Assembly: GCA_949752735.1 (NCBI GenBank)
Contig: OX457042.1
Location: forward strand, 34,523,789-34,587,788
DNA from: Lumbricus terrestris
Lineage: Eukaryota; Annelida; Clitellata; Crassiclitellata; Lumbricidae
DNA length: 64,000 bases
Reading direction: 5' to 3'
The position numbers and the translations under genes were made by a program. Of the stretch, positions 24,301-33,100 are shown in pieces. Position 1 is the first letter of the stretch. Every line of letters begins with the position of its first letter. The notes beneath the pieces are model-generated. The model was not told the DNA's origin, ran no database searches, and was given only the letters and a program-made list of their open reading frames with translations.

Positions 24301-24894
24301 ACTGCTGCATATATCTGTTGGAATAGGCCTACAAAATTTAAATGATGCCAAAACCAATAATTTGCAAAAACAATGTTTGTGATTTAATGGATCCTTACTT
24401 TATAATTAAGTCATTTTTTTTATTTATAGGCTAATTACCTTTATTCTGGACTACGCTCATAAATTCATAATATATATAGGTCTATTAGGCCTTGACGTAC
24501 AGTAAGGCGTGCCTTCTGAAGTGCCGATTCTATTAGAAAAACAAGTCTGCCAAAATGGGGAGGGGGTTTGTTCTCCCATGTCAAGTGGGGGGGGGGGGGT
24601 TTAGACTCCACTGGCTTAACGAAACCAAGTGAAATCAGAAACTACACAGTGAATCTAAGACCCAACAGAAATGGGATGGTAGCTAGGTTATAACCTATAG
24701 ATAGTGACTATTCTCTTGTGTAGGCTACATAGCTTTGGCAAAACGCAGATTGACAGAACGTTATTCAATCTGACAATGCAACAGAAATACATAAAGACAA
24801 TGCAAAAAAATACATACAGCTAAATCGATTGCAGGTAAGCTACCTGAGTAAATTCGATCGGCAGAGGGCGAATCGGCTTCGGTTGATCTCCCAT
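178..24894 (-). CDS. ALDH1-like: Aldehyde dehydrogenase, ALDH1-like, gene A (exons 1-10, 3' part beyond the left edge)
   Basis: NAD(P)-dependent oxidation of aldehydes to acids is the family role. Exons in order: 24844-24894, 21754-21858, 12668-12808, 11226-11355, 8008-8069, 5440-5568, 5064-5177, 4801-4903, 1859-2043, 178-342. They join in frame to 395 codons. The start [17 protein letters not shown] has no mitochondrial leader, so the enzyme should be cytosolic. Family residues visible: Asn in PWNFP (residue 165), Lys in LKPAEQTP (188), FTGSTEVGQ, Glu in LELGGKSP (264) and the nucleophile in GQSC (298). Four further exons, seen in gene B, should lie left of the window. Intron 7 starts with GC. 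The active-site segment reads [10 protein letters not shown], unlike [10 protein letters not shown] in gene B. The substrate (retinal or other aldehydes) cannot be told from sequence alone. Confidence 0.93.
420..1375. mobile_element. DNA transposon with GGGGAGA termini and TA target duplication, intron 9 of gene A
   Basis: The element starts GGGGAGAATGTC and ends GACATTCTCCCC, and is flanked by TA at 418-419 and 1376-1377. Gene B has the empty site (TA at 34553-34554, in AAAAGTACTCTC). Inside lie several copies of CCTGCATTGGGACA and its complement, likely transposase-binding repeats. No transposase reading frame was found, so it is non-autonomous. TA targeting fits the IS630-Tc1-mariner-pogo group. 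Confidence 0.85.
1385..1640. repeat. Arm of a TA-target MITE (shared with 34560-34800 and with the 50-kb element)
   Basis: This stretch (TTTTTGCCAATATCTTGAC ... GTTTTTGGCGATTCAAAA) matches one arm of the inverted-repeat element at 50156-51121 and is also present in gene B intron 9. It predates the A/B duplication. The opposite arm is missing, so this is a relic. Confidence 0.6.
2288..3975 (-). mobile_element. 5'-truncated CR1/L2-like LINE, intron 8 of gene A (broken)
   Basis: On the minus strand, broken reading frames give reverse-transcriptase landmarks: an [21 protein letters not shown] segment (3850-3660), [13 protein letters not shown] then YADD (3336-2959), and the downstream region with [20 protein letters not shown] (2962-2366). 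Several frameshifts make it a pseudogene. The 3' tail near 2290-2340 keeps GGGAGCGCCTCTGA and a GCG-rich partner. Gene B lacks the insertion. A 15-bp direct repeat (2182-2196 and 3980-3994) may be the target duplication, though extra short repeats lie between it and the 3' end. Confidence 0.82.
4116..4557. mobile_element. hAT-like MITE of the CATGGGCGGAGAC family, intron 8 of gene A
   Basis: The right end is GTCTCCGCCCATG and the left end a degraded CATAGGCTGGGACTT. The flanking 8-mers GCACAAAG and GCACAAAA match at 7 of 8. The gene B copy is 35995-36445, so insertion came before the duplication. It carries two GATGAC/GTCAT poly(A/T) modules near 4250-4340. Confidence 0.7.
5062..5064 (-). other. 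GC-AG splice donor of intron 7, gene A (conserved in B and C)
   Basis: Exon 7 ends ...TCA ACA GAG and the intron begins GCAAGT, so the donor dinucleotide is GC in an otherwise perfect consensus. The downstream exon begins in phase at GTT GGG CAG after ...GCGCAG, so a GT donor four bases further on would break the frame. The same GC donor is at 36937-36938 in gene B and 59547-59548 in gene C. Confidence 0.88.
5725..7225. mobile_element. 1.5-kb hAT-like element (CAAGGCCGTAGC family), intron 5 of gene A
   Basis: The ends are CAGAGGCGTAGCGAC and GTTGCTACGGCCTTG. An exact 8-bp duplication CATGGCAT flanks it (5717-5724, 7226-7233). Gene B has the empty site CATGACAT at 38155-38162. No transposase is recognisable. 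It contains a CG-rich stretch (6000-6240) resembling the inner parts of other MITEs here. Confidence 0.82.
7457..7674 (-). mobile_element. tRNA-derived SINE, intron 5 of gene A
   Basis: On the minus strand it begins with a tRNA-like head: A box TGGTGTAGTGG and B box GGTTCGAATCC. A body follows, then a tail with GGAGCGCCTCTGAGTAG and GGGTCGCTATGGC. Gene B has the same insertion at 38356-38587, so it predates the duplication. Confidence 0.8.
7706..7733 (-). pseudogene. Duplicated 3' end of exon 5 with its splice donor, gene A
   Basis: The last 26 bases of exon 5 plus CCG|GTAACTTCTG recur here, about 300 bp downstream of the real donor (8006-8007). The copy belongs to a roughly 125-bp duplicated block (7609-7733 and 7910-8035) that also contains the SINE head. 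It lacks an acceptor, so it is unlikely to be an exon but may act as a decoy donor. Confidence 0.75.
7909..7973 (-). mobile_element. SINE head fragment (second member of the duplicated block)
   Basis: Only the tRNA-like head with the B box survives (GGATTTGAACCTGC on the plus strand). It is next to the true exon 5 and pairs with 7609-7674. The 170 bp between the two blocks holds an inverted GTATAC...CCCGCGT motif, perhaps another small insertion. Confidence 0.65.
8126..10972. mobile_element. Nested MITE stack inside a CAGTGGCGTAG element, intron 4 of gene A
   Basis: The outer ends are CAGTGGCGTAGCCAGG and CTTGTCTACGCCACTG. The same family occurs uninterrupted at 53850-54099 (250 bp), so about 2.6 kb here is later insertion. 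The first insert is 8157-10740, with ends CATAGGCGCAACCAC and GTGGTTGCGCCTATG and flanks GATGGGGG/GATGGGGT. A further insert lies at 10199-10614. Further pieces of the CATAGGCGCAACCAC family occur near 8730-9010. No gene is seen in this interval. Confidence 0.75.
10199..10614. mobile_element. hAT-like MITE with CAGGGGCGCCCGCAGG ends and triplicated poly(A) hairpin
   Basis: An exact 8-bp duplication CCCATAAT flanks it (10191-10198, 10615-10622). Inside are three successive units of GGATAGAAAAGGTATG, GATGACT, a run of 14-27 A, then GTCAT and CAGTTTTTTCGGCG. Confidence 0.78.
12025..12358 (+). mobile_element. LINE 3' fragment (CR1/L2-like), intron 3 of gene A
   Basis: It translates to a reverse-transcriptase C-terminal piece with [18 protein letters not shown], as in other LINEs here. 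It ends with a hairpin GCGCCTCT/AGAGGCGC (12285-12315), then TATATAAAATGCATC and (AATG)n. A shortened relative is at 55690-55868. Confidence 0.78.
12364..12395. repeat. (AT)n microsatellite
   Basis: An uninterrupted TA dinucleotide run just past the (AATG)n LINE tail. Confidence 0.95.
13000..14516 (+). mobile_element. 5'-truncated CR1/L2-like LINE, intron 2 of gene A (shared with gene B)
   Basis: A 242-codon frame at 13115-13843 has [54 protein letters not shown] and YADD, the reverse-transcriptase core. The rest continues in shifted frames (13758-14081, 14199-14465) to the [13 protein letters not shown] C-terminus. The 3' hairpin CGCCTCT/AGAGGCG is at 14453-14482, followed by TTTATAAATGC. 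The gene B copy is 44073-45685, so this predates the duplication. Frameshifts make it inactive. Confidence 0.87.
14530..15180 (-). mobile_element. Retroelement fragment with heptad coiled-coil frame (gag-like?), intron 2 of gene A
   Basis: A minus-strand frame at 15076-14681 carries repeats such as [18 protein letters not shown], then [18 protein letters not shown]. The equivalent region of gene B (46651-45887) has a longer frame with [18 protein letters not shown] heptad coiled coil before an RRS.RL motif is compatible with a gag-type protein, but I cannot name the family. The stretch 15180-16049 has no feature I recognise. Confidence 0.45.
16506..16711 (-). mobile_element. tRNA-derived SINE, head truncated
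   Basis: Same family as 7457-7674, with B box GGTTCGAATCC on the minus strand. The A-box part is missing: the copy stops abruptly at GTGCTCTAGC. A small insertion lies near 16590-16625. Confidence 0.78.
16981..17184 (-). mobile_element. tRNA-derived SINE, full length
   Basis: The cleanest copy. The A box complement CCACTACACCA is at 17162-17172 and the B box complement GGATTCGAACC at 17126-17136. The 3' end has the GCGCC...GGCGCT hairpin and TTATAGC. Confidence 0.83.
17758..17782. repeat. (CA)n microsatellite
   Basis: About 12 CA units. Confidence 0.95.
18793..19400. mobile_element. Fold-back element built from GACAACTNGTCTAC units
   Basis: The left arm (18793-18880) and right arm (19300-19400) are inverted copies made of CGACAACTCGTCTAC-like units. 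The middle has about eight copies of GAAATAGAAGCTGGATGA in one direction and two in the other (19238-19290). No reading frame of interest. It sits inside the candidate Mutator-like insertion. Confidence 0.7.
19413..19535. repeat. Tandem repeat, about 45 bp x 3
   Basis: Three near-identical units of GGTTCTCTGTGACGGCAATT plus GTAGACGATGTTGACCGGGGC, directly beside the fold-back element. Confidence 0.85.
19983..20378 (+). mobile_element. RTE-type LINE 3' fragment with 15-bp target duplication
   Basis: A 122-codon frame (20002-20370) contains [33 protein letters not shown] and [15 protein letters not shown], the C-terminal signature of RTE-clade LINE proteins. The 15-bp repeat ATGTAATGCCTGCAA flanks it exactly (19968-19982, 20379-20393). 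It is heavily 5'-truncated, but the frame is open to a stop, so insertion may be young. Confidence 0.85.
20527..20582 (-). repeat. Weak tRNA-like sequence
   Basis: The minus strand reads GGTAGCGCATTGGTTAGCAC, like a tRNA A-box half. The B-box half is poor. Possibly a decayed SINE head; not a tRNA gene. Confidence 0.3.
22018..22404. mobile_element. hAT-like MITE, CATGGGCGGAGAC family, intron 1 of gene A
   Basis: The ends are CATGGGCGGAGACTT and AGTCTCCGCCCATG. An exact 8-bp duplication CTAAAGTG flanks it (22010-22017, 22405-22412). The gene B counterpart near 48914 has the single site GCTAAAGTGCGTG. GATGACT-poly(A) modules are at 22183 and 22257. Confidence 0.85.
22452..22577. mobile_element. 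Left half of a CATAGGCGCAACCAC-family MITE
   Basis: It starts CATAGGCGCAAACACCCTA and carries the GGCTTGGGACGG phrase seen at 8210 and 8950. No right end was found. Confidence 0.6.
22654..22938. mobile_element. Second CATGGGCGGAGAC-family MITE, intron 1 of gene A
   Basis: The ends are CAGGGGCGGAGACTT and GGTCTCCGCCTATG. The flanks ATAGTCCA (22646-22653) and ATAGTCCG (22939-22946) match at 7 of 8. The module GACTAAAAAAAGTCATC is at about 22755. Confidence 0.8.
23344..23805. mobile_element. Possible MITE with GTCACGGAACAGAGTA ends
   Basis: The left GTCACGGAACAGAGTAGTATCC and right GGATACTCTATTTCGTGAC are imperfect inverted repeats. Several TATCCGGGGGGATA-like palindromes lie inside. No clear target duplication. 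The surrounding DNA (22947-23343, 23806-24843) shows only short G runs near 24590. Confidence 0.4.
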
Positions 24895-25675
24895 ATCTTT
24901 CCCTTCGATTTTTCCCGCGTAAGTCTTATAGCTACTTCGTACGAACAACTAACACCACCGAACGCGACTCAGTGCACTGGAAGATCAAAACCGCAGTAAT
25001 AGTTGCACCACAGGCTACCGTTTACCGTTTAGTGAGCAAACGAAGCCACCGTGACTATGCGGTGTTGGCGCAATACAGACTCAGCGACTAACACTTTGTC
25101 ACCAGAGCTTAGCCAGGACAGGCATACTGCTGTAGCCGCCTAGGCTATATAGAGAGAAATTTATGCCCTAAATGAATTCTCGGCAGAGCAATCATTCTGG
25201 CAGTCTTTCGGCAGGGTTACAAACATGCAGGGCGACAGGTTTTTCATCAGGGCATTAATTTTGCTCTTACTTATTATTGACCTGTGCGCCGTCACAGTCA
25301 AAAGTCAAAACGAGCTTCGGTTGTAAGATCATCGATCGTCGCGTCACACGTGTTGTAGTCCTACTGTATGAAGTCTCGCGGTTTTACGAGATGATAATAT
25401 AATATTATTACTTATAGTGAACAGAGTTTCGTTACTTATTAAAGTGAACAGAGTGCAGTCATGCAGATAAACGACAGACAGAGTTCGTCGGACCATGAAG
25501 ATCTACTGGACCATGAAGATCTGGTTATTATGATCAAGGTGTGGTCTACAAAACAGAATGATGCTGTTATCATTCGACGTTTGGGCCTACAACAGAGATT
25601 CGCTTACAATAGGTACTATATCAGTACACGGCAGCCTGTATATGTATACCCGCATATAGGGTCTAGGGCTCTAGG

Positions 25676-26317
25676 TAGGGCTGCCAACTTTTGATTTTGC
25701 CATTCCGAGACGCTTCCAGTCACTCGATACGCCATCAGCAATTTACGCTGTCCACATGACTGCATGATGTAACAAATGTTGTGTCAGCACAATATTGCAA
25801 TAAGCTTATATAGGACCTCAAATCTACTAAAATATATTCATCCTTAAGACTCCTTATCTTGCTCTTGCCGTCTCCTTTGCAGAATATCCCATTCTAGGCC
25901 AAATAACTTAATAATTTATGTCAACTAATTAAGTTATCGGTTTGAATAGCTAATGTGTAACAACTTGCATGTGATACTTGAAATGAAATGCTCTATGTAA
26001 TAATTTTAAACGGACCTACGTAGGAGACAATGTTACTGAGTGTCAGTGGTTTGTTAGGCCTAGGTTTCGAAGACTTCATCCTAGAGCTGTCCAACATTCG
26101 ACGTTCAGCTAACAACTTCATCAGGCCTGTAACCTGTAGAGCAGATAGCAAAAATCATTCGCAGAACTTGTCGAGTTTTGTGTGCAAACTAAGAACATTT
26201 TGTGAAGTGCATCTCTACAGCAATTGTCCGGGACAATTTGGGATCAATCTGGGACACGGGACGCACAGGGCCGATTCCGGGACTGTCCCGGCGAATCCGG
26301 GTCGGTTGGCAGCCCTA
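25676..26317. mobile_element. hAT-like element with TAGGGCTGCCAAC ends
   Basis: The ends TAGGGCTGCCAAC and GTTGGCAGCCCTA are inverted. An exact 8-bp duplication GCTCTAGG flanks it (25668-25675, 26318-26325). The right part has GGGACTGTCCCGG-type repeats. It lies in the spacer between genes A and B. Confidence 0.85.
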
Positions 26318-26537
26318 GCTCTAGGCCTACCCTCGTTTACGGTCCAACTAAGTATATGCCTACAGTAATATTTCTTAGGCGAGTAGGCCTACACCCGCGC
26401 AGTGGCGACGCCAGGGGTTAGTGGGCTAAATCCCCCCTAAAAAGGCCATCCGGGGCTATTTAAGCCCCCTAAAAAGGCCATCTTACTTCTTGACATGTAA
26501 AACTTAAATATTTCCACCAAATGTCAGCGACCAACTT

Positions 26538-26732
26538 CAGGGCTGTTTTTAAGGAATTTTTAGAACCACACAACTCCTTCTTTCCTTTCTCATCATACAT
26601 GGTAAATAACTTCCAATCGGAGGACAATTACCTTTTTCACTAGTTTTAACTGCCCCTAAGTGCTTCTGCAACTGTACAAAACCATTTAGAACTGCACATT
26701 TTGTGTACAACTGCACGCTAAAAAAAGCCCTG
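26538..26732. mobile_element. hAT-like MITE, CAGGGCTGTTTTTAA family
   Basis: Ends CAGGGCTGTTTTTAA and AAAAAAGCCCTG. Exact 8-bp duplication ACCAACTT (26530-26537, 26733-26740). A sister copy is at 40719-40923. Confidence 0.87.
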
Positions 26733-26959
26733 ACCAACTTTAAAAATGTGTTGTGATCTTCAGTTGAATCAGGCCCAAAGTATATAAAATTCCCAATATC
26801 CATTCATTTTAACAATTGTGTCATCCAAGAGACATTCGTCTAGCTTGTTGACCCTTCCATAAAGTCTGAGCCAACTTTTGCCTGTTTAAGCTACGAAAGT
26901 TCCACCAATGCTATATTGTGATGGTAATAATGATTGCTAATGGCTATGAGCCACTGCCT

Positions 26960-27028
26960 CGGAGCGCTACTGAATCTGTGAGCGGCGCTATACAAGTGTT
27001 CAATTACAATTACAATTACAATTACAAC
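26960..27028 (+). mobile_element. LINE 3' end with (ATTACA)n tail
   Basis: GGAGCGCTACTGAATCTGTG then GCGGCGCTATACAAGTG and (ATTACA)n. It is the 3' terminus of the LINE family at 27790-29204. The rest of 26741-27789 has a short CACCACTTTT inverted repeat near 27280 and nothing else recognised. Confidence 0.75.
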
Positions 27029-27789
27029 CATAGGCTTTTGTGGGATGGAATTGCTTCACGTTCCCTCCCAAGTATAATGTAGAAATAGAATTCCTTCCAT
27101 TCCCTCCTTAGGATTTACGGCCATGACTATGGACAGCGAACACACTGTGGAGTGTGGAGACCTATATCAGCATCGGCGCCATTGCCATGCTAATCATGAA
27201 TAGCCTACATAAAATTGTTAGAAGCGAAATGCTTTCAAACCGGTATTTAAAAAAACTGTCTTTGTGGGTCCAAAAAGTGGTGGTGACTATCACCACCACT
27301 TTTAAAAGTGGTGGTGACTGGACACCACCGTCACAATAGAAAGTTACGCCTATGGTGAGTACACGCTGTATAGGCTACCCGCGCGCACACTCGTGTGCTG
27401 CCCTACCATCAACCTCTGGTAATTCTCACCCTGCACCTACTTATTCACGAGCGTTGAGTAGTATCAAAGCAGCTATGCTCCAGCTAGAGATTGGTGTTCA
27501 CTGGCGATAGAGTCGGGTTAATAGAGAGACAAGATCGAGAAAGTGAGAGAGCTCTATAATGCATGCAGGCCCGCATTAAGGTGCACGGGTGCTATAATTA
27601 GGTTCCTGCAGCACCCGGGCCACCCGCAGTTTTGAGGGCCCGCACAGGGCCGAATAAAAATAAATGCCTAGCTCTTTGTTCTACAAACACTACTGTAATG
27701 TTACGTCATTGAGCTTAATTGTTCATAAACGTGTTGCCTTTCGACCATTTCTTGTTTAATCGGACATTCATGGGCTCAGCAGTGTTACC

Positions 27790-29204
27790 CTTTCTTTTCT
27801 CTCCATTGCAAGCTCCTGGAAAAATGTATTTCGTTCCAGCTAGTTGACTACCTTGAAACCAACTCACTAATGAGCCCGTTTCAATCTGGCTTTAGGAAAT
27901 GCCACTCTACTGAATCGCTTATCACTCGCTTACTTACTTATATATTTGCTGCCGTTGATCAATCCCACATTACCCTGCTTGCCCTGTTTGACGTCAGTGC
28001 GGCATTCGACACTGTCGACCATACCATTCTAGTCGAGCGTCTCTCCAAATCCTCTGGCATTGGTGACTCTGCCCTTCTCTGGCTCAGTTCTTTCCTCTCT
28101 GTTCGCTCTGTATCTGTGATCTTTGGACCCACACGCTCCTCCTGGACCTTTGTCCCGTACGGTTTGCCCCAAGGCTCGGTCCTGGCGCCGCTTCTATACC
28201 GGTACATCCTTTATACTGCGGATCTATTGGATCTATTATCCTGCAAGGGTGCCTCTGCTCATCAATACGCTGATGATACACAAGCATTTGTCCACGGTTC
28301 TCCCAGTGCAGCCTCATCACTGGTTGCAACTATCCTTGATGCCACTATGGCACTGAACCAATGGATGTCTTCTAACCGTCTCCGCCTTAACTCTGATAAA
28401 ACCCAATTCATCTGGCTCGGTGGTAGAGCCCAGCTTGCCAAAATCGACATGGAGCTCCACCGCACTTTATTCCCAGATATCCACTTTTCTCCAACTGTTC
28501 GTGATTTGGGATTTACTCTGGATCCAGTCCTTTCTCTTTCTGACCATGTTAACCGAGTCTCTCGAACATGCTTCCATCACCTGCGACAACTGCGTACTAT
28601 CCGCCACTCACTCTCTCCTCAAGCGGTCAAGGCGCTAGTTCATGCACTGATTTGCTCTAGAGTTGACTTTGGAAACGCTGCCTATGCCGGCTTCTCCTCT
28701 CTTAACCTCTCTAAACTTCAGTCAATACTTAATTCTGCTGCCCGCCTAATAGCTGGTCTTCCCAAATTCTCTCACATATCTGATTTCATTCGGGACACTC
28801 TTCATTGGCATCCTGTACCTCAGCGCATAGGGTTCAAGATTCTGACACTTATGCGCAACTCTCTTCTAGGGGTAACCCCCTAATATCTTCGGGCTCTGTG
28901 TAACCTGGTTTCAACTCTTCCTGGCCGCTCTGCCCTCCGCTCGGCTTCAAATGATCTTCTTGTTGTACCTCGCATGCGTGGAGCTACGGCCCAATCTAGA
29001 AGCTTTGCCTATGTTGGCCCTTCTTGTTGGAATCGCCTTCCTCACAAGCTACATGTATGTTTTGAGCTCCATGGCCTTTGTCTTCCCTTGTTTCGTAAAC
29101 GCCTGAAGACTATACTATTTGTTAGCGGGAGCACTAACTAGGGTCGGGAGCGCTACTGAATATGTGAGCGGCGCTTTAAAAATATTCAATTACAATTGCA
29201 AAAA
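27790..29204 (+). mobile_element. 5'-truncated CR1/L2-like LINE upstream of gene A, with empty site in the B unit
   Basis: The longest retrotransposon frame here (27870-28883) carries FQSGFRKCHSTESLITRL, LFDVSAAFDTVDHTIL, GLPQGSVLAPLLY, YADDTQAFVHG and SRVDFGNAAYAGF. It stops early at 28883, and the C-terminal part continues in another frame. The 3' end is AGCGGCGCTTTAAAAATATTC then ATTACAATTGC. TTACC flanks both sides (27785-27789, 29205-29209). The B unit has one TTGCC at 52602-52606 with matching flanks, proving the borders. Confidence 0.9.
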
Positions 29205-29295
29205 TTACCAAGGAGAATCGTCAAAACAGCGATTCAAAATTTCAAATATTAGCTAAATTTCAGAATATTGCATTTGTAGTTCCATATCAGGGCGA

Positions 29296-29635
29296 ATGAC
29301 TATGGCTCAGTCCCGGTCCTTTACCTCGAACTCCGCCACTGGTTGCACTCTGCCAATGCCAGTCACAGGCCTGGATAAAAGAGGAGGGCGTCGCTAATGA
29401 TCTGTTACCACACAGTGACGTTAAACTGCAAATACCCCCACCTTTACCTCGAATTGGTCCTTCTCTTTTGAATGCGCTGTCACATCTATTCAATCTCAAA
29501 TTCAAGCTGGCAATACCTCCACCTCATTTTATTTTCTCAAAACTAATTTTCTCTGTCGTGGCCTTGTGCATTGGGAGCGCCTCTGAACGGTTTACCCCAT
29601 TACAGGCACTTCATAAATGTTTCACTTCAAAACAA
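29296..29635 (+). mobile_element. Old LINE 3' fragment, shared with 52683-52905
   Basis: Begins ATGACTATGGCTCAGTCC (the MAQSRSF motif) and ends with GGGAGCGCCTCTGAACGG and TTCATAAATG. The A-side copy has an extra block of about 130 bp. Present in both units, so it predates the duplication. Confidence 0.7.
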
Positions 29636-30184
29636 TATCCGTTGAACGGTTCTCAGCAGAGAATGCCCAATCCGTTGCATGTTCTAATCAACAACAAGTC
29701 CTGGAGGTTTTGTTTTGGTCGATCGCTGCATTCATACTTGCACTTCTATCTTGCACTTCTATGGGAAGATGGGTCACGTACAGGCCCGCATTAAGGCAGG
29801 TGCTAAGGGTGCTGCAGGCTACTCAGTATTTACTGTGTTTTGTAGTTTATCAGCAAGTGCATCTGCCGTTCTTAAATCTCACAGTCAAACGATAATGTTG
29901 TAGCCTACGTGTACATACTAAAATTCTACTGACTTACCGGTACTCTATACCTTATACGCTAGACGTCACAATAGCTGCAAGTAAGATTAAGAATTAGTTG
30001 GTAACAATATGCAAAATTAATGGCTTCTGCTGCTAAAGTCTTCACAAGCAACTTCCACATTATCAAATGTAAAAAATTAGATTGGTGTGCCTACATAATA
30101 CGGAATAGCAGCTAAACTAAGGGTTAAAAGCTTGAGCAATCAATCATTATCAGTTTCCAAAGCTGGAACAAAATTCTTTTCACT
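29636..30184. other. Spacer and 3' flank of gene B
   Basis: No gene or repeat recognised. The last 60 bp before the stop codon resemble the 3' flank of gene C (AGCTGGAACAAA, TTCACTTCAGATTTTCAC), suggesting conserved 3' untranslated sequence. Confidence 0.5.
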
Positions 30185-33100
30185 TCAGATTTTCACTGGC
30201 AGGTTGATCAATACCTGAAAATGAAACACGAAACTTATATTCAGGTTATTAATTCAAATTACATCTAGGTAAAACCGCAAAGGCCTAGGCCTGCTTTAAG
30301 TGGTTATACACTAAAACCCTGATTTGCATAGCCTATGAAAAATCAACCGACCCAGTAGACGACTCGATAAAAGCCGCGGCCGCCCGAGTTCAAAATAAAT
30401 AGGATAGGCTTTTTCACGTCAAAGTTTTATCCGACTTCATATAAACGGAAGTTGTTATGAAAAATTAATACACTATACATTCTGTGTGTTTGACGATAAT
30501 AATAAATAGCCAATGTTCATGACGCTTTCAAGGGTATCCCAAATTGCACTTCATAAAGGTCCAGATATAACTATTTACCATTATATGCAATTATATATCT
30601 TACACATATTTTAGTAAGTTTTTTGTTGTTGTTAGCTATGCACGGCCACAGTTTTGAAGCAATCGACCCCAATTCTTCGCAGGGGTCGGGGTCGACCCGA
30701 CACACTCAGGTCATTGAGGGTCAGCGAATCTCTGCCACCATGGGGGTCAGGGTGGGGTGAGGGCAAAAACACTCATTTTCCCTACTGGCCGTTTCCCTCA
30801 CAGGCTTAGTACAGCACTTTTCTTTCGGGTCCCATACGCATAAAAGCAACGGTTGACACCGTTTTAGAGGTGTTTAAGGCCAGCGTTTTTGCCAGCCCGG
30901 ATTTCACGGGTCGCGTACTGGTGGAGATCGGGTGGTGGGAGGGTTGAAAGGAGGGTGGGGATGGAGGGAGGGTGGGAGGGAGGGTGGGAGTGTGGGAGGA
31001 TGGAAGGAGGGTGGGAGTGATGGTGGGATGGAGGTAGGGATTGGCGGGGAACGGCCCGAACCCTAAAATTCCCGGGCAACGTCGGGTACCCCAGCTATAT
31101 ATATTATATATTTATATAATACATTTGAAAGTCTAAGAAAACTGACCGTTTTCACTTCAACGTAAGGCTGCACTCCATAAAGACCACTGCAAACACAAAG
31201 CATGTTACATCGTAATCGTAATCTCCAAACTTCTAAAGCGCCACTCGAAAGCCATTGGATCAGAGTGGTGGAAGAGCTACAAAGACGGGTGTCGTCTGGG
31301 TCGCCTGCTATATATTCAGTATAACAACATTATTATTATATCCTGACAATGGACTCTTCTTCCCTTCCGTAATCCTGCATTTCAAGTCCTCATCTTCCAG
31401 TCGAAAATGCCATATTGTTGGTCTGTGGAGATTTGTGGCTATATAGTCTCATGGATAAATAATAATATTATATAATGTCGTCAATGACCCATCGCTTGCA
31501 CAAACCTACTTGTTACATTGCAGCATGTGTCTCATCTGATACACTGTCTCATCTGATCCACCATGTCTCATCTGATCCACCCTGTCTTATCTGATCCTCC
31601 ACCATCTGTGGCTGTTTGCTGGATGTCTCCTTAGTAGTTGTATAAGGGTCGGTTCTCGCCCACTAGGTGCTAGGCAGATCGGTGAACGATAGACACAATG
31701 GGCACAAACAATAGTGGCTGATACAAGGACAAAAGGGGCGGATCTTAGAACAATAGGAGGCTAGACTTAGGGCAATAGAGGAGTGGGTATGCCGAGTGGG
31801 CAAGAGCCGGCCCTTACGCACCAACACTCTCCTTAATACATCATCAGTTCCATTGTGCAAGCGTTTGGTAGTGAAAGCCATATCCAAATTTTACAGCTAC
31901 TCATTGACTGAAGTAAGTCTCCAAAATTATGCGATTCATGAAATTGAACATCGTTACAGCACCGTTTAATATCCTGGATAAGACACATAACATTTCTAAC
32001 AAACGGCAGCAGGATGCAACACAATGACGTCATTGAGCTACACCACATACATTGTAGAATGTACATGATAATTACTATGTCCCAACGAGGCCACCATACC
32101 TACCTATATACATACATACATACATACATACATACATACATACATACATACATACATACATACATACATGCATACGTACATACATACATACATACATACA
32201 TACATACATACATACATACATACATACATACATACATACACACATACATACATACAAGTCATACACACATACATACATACATACATACATACATACATAC
32301 ATACATACATACATACATACATACATACATACATACATACATACATACATGTATACATACATACATGCATACATACACACATACTACATACATGCATACA
32401 CACATACATGCAGCAATACATATCCACAACTAATAATTAATTAGCAATTGACTCACAGTTCCCTTCCTTGTCCAGACATCTTGAAGCCGCCAAATGGAAC
32501 CTGAGGTCTGAATATGTTGTAGGTATTCACCCTGAAATTAGTAGCATAGTTTTCCTCAAATCACTTCGTGCTGCTTACAATGCCAATAATTCAAAGTAGT
32601 TACGACATGCCGAAAAATATCATTACTAATTTACCATTATTTTTTCACTGAATTGTTTTAACCATTGACAACACACTGCAATGCTTTGCCTTAAGGATTT
32701 CTTCGTCTTCCTTACGTCTAAAGTATTCCGCTGCATTTCCGCATACTGCGCATTCATGACTGTTTGTGCCGTTTATATCATGAATTGTATAGCTGCACAA
32801 TTTTAAAACACAGTCACAGTGATCTGCATTCATGTTTAGAGAAAACACGCAATAAGGCTTAAGAAGGTTTCGCTAGTCACCTAAAGGAACGCACACTCGT
32901 ATGCGTCAAAACAGAGAGTATCGTCATCTTAATTAAAAATAAGTCACCTTTAGGAACATATAATCATATTTATTTCCAAATTATATCCAGAAAGGTGCTT
33001 CTTGAGAAAAATGTGTCTTCTTAAGAAAAAATTTCCTCAGACAAAACATTATTTTATTGAAGAACATAGGGCCTATAACATGCGAACTTTGCGAAGCATT

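Noticed and set aside
26030..26368. 112-codon plus-strand frame
   Set aside because: It runs through the right end and target duplication of the hAT-like element 25676-26317.
32106..32410. Regularly spaced repeat that might suggest a CRISPR array
   Set aside because: A simple tetranucleotide repeat with no unique spacers, in a eukaryotic intron.
32014..32440. Long frames on both strands rich in HTYI or YVCM
   Set aside because: They are readings of the (CATA)n microsatellite and have no coding meaning.
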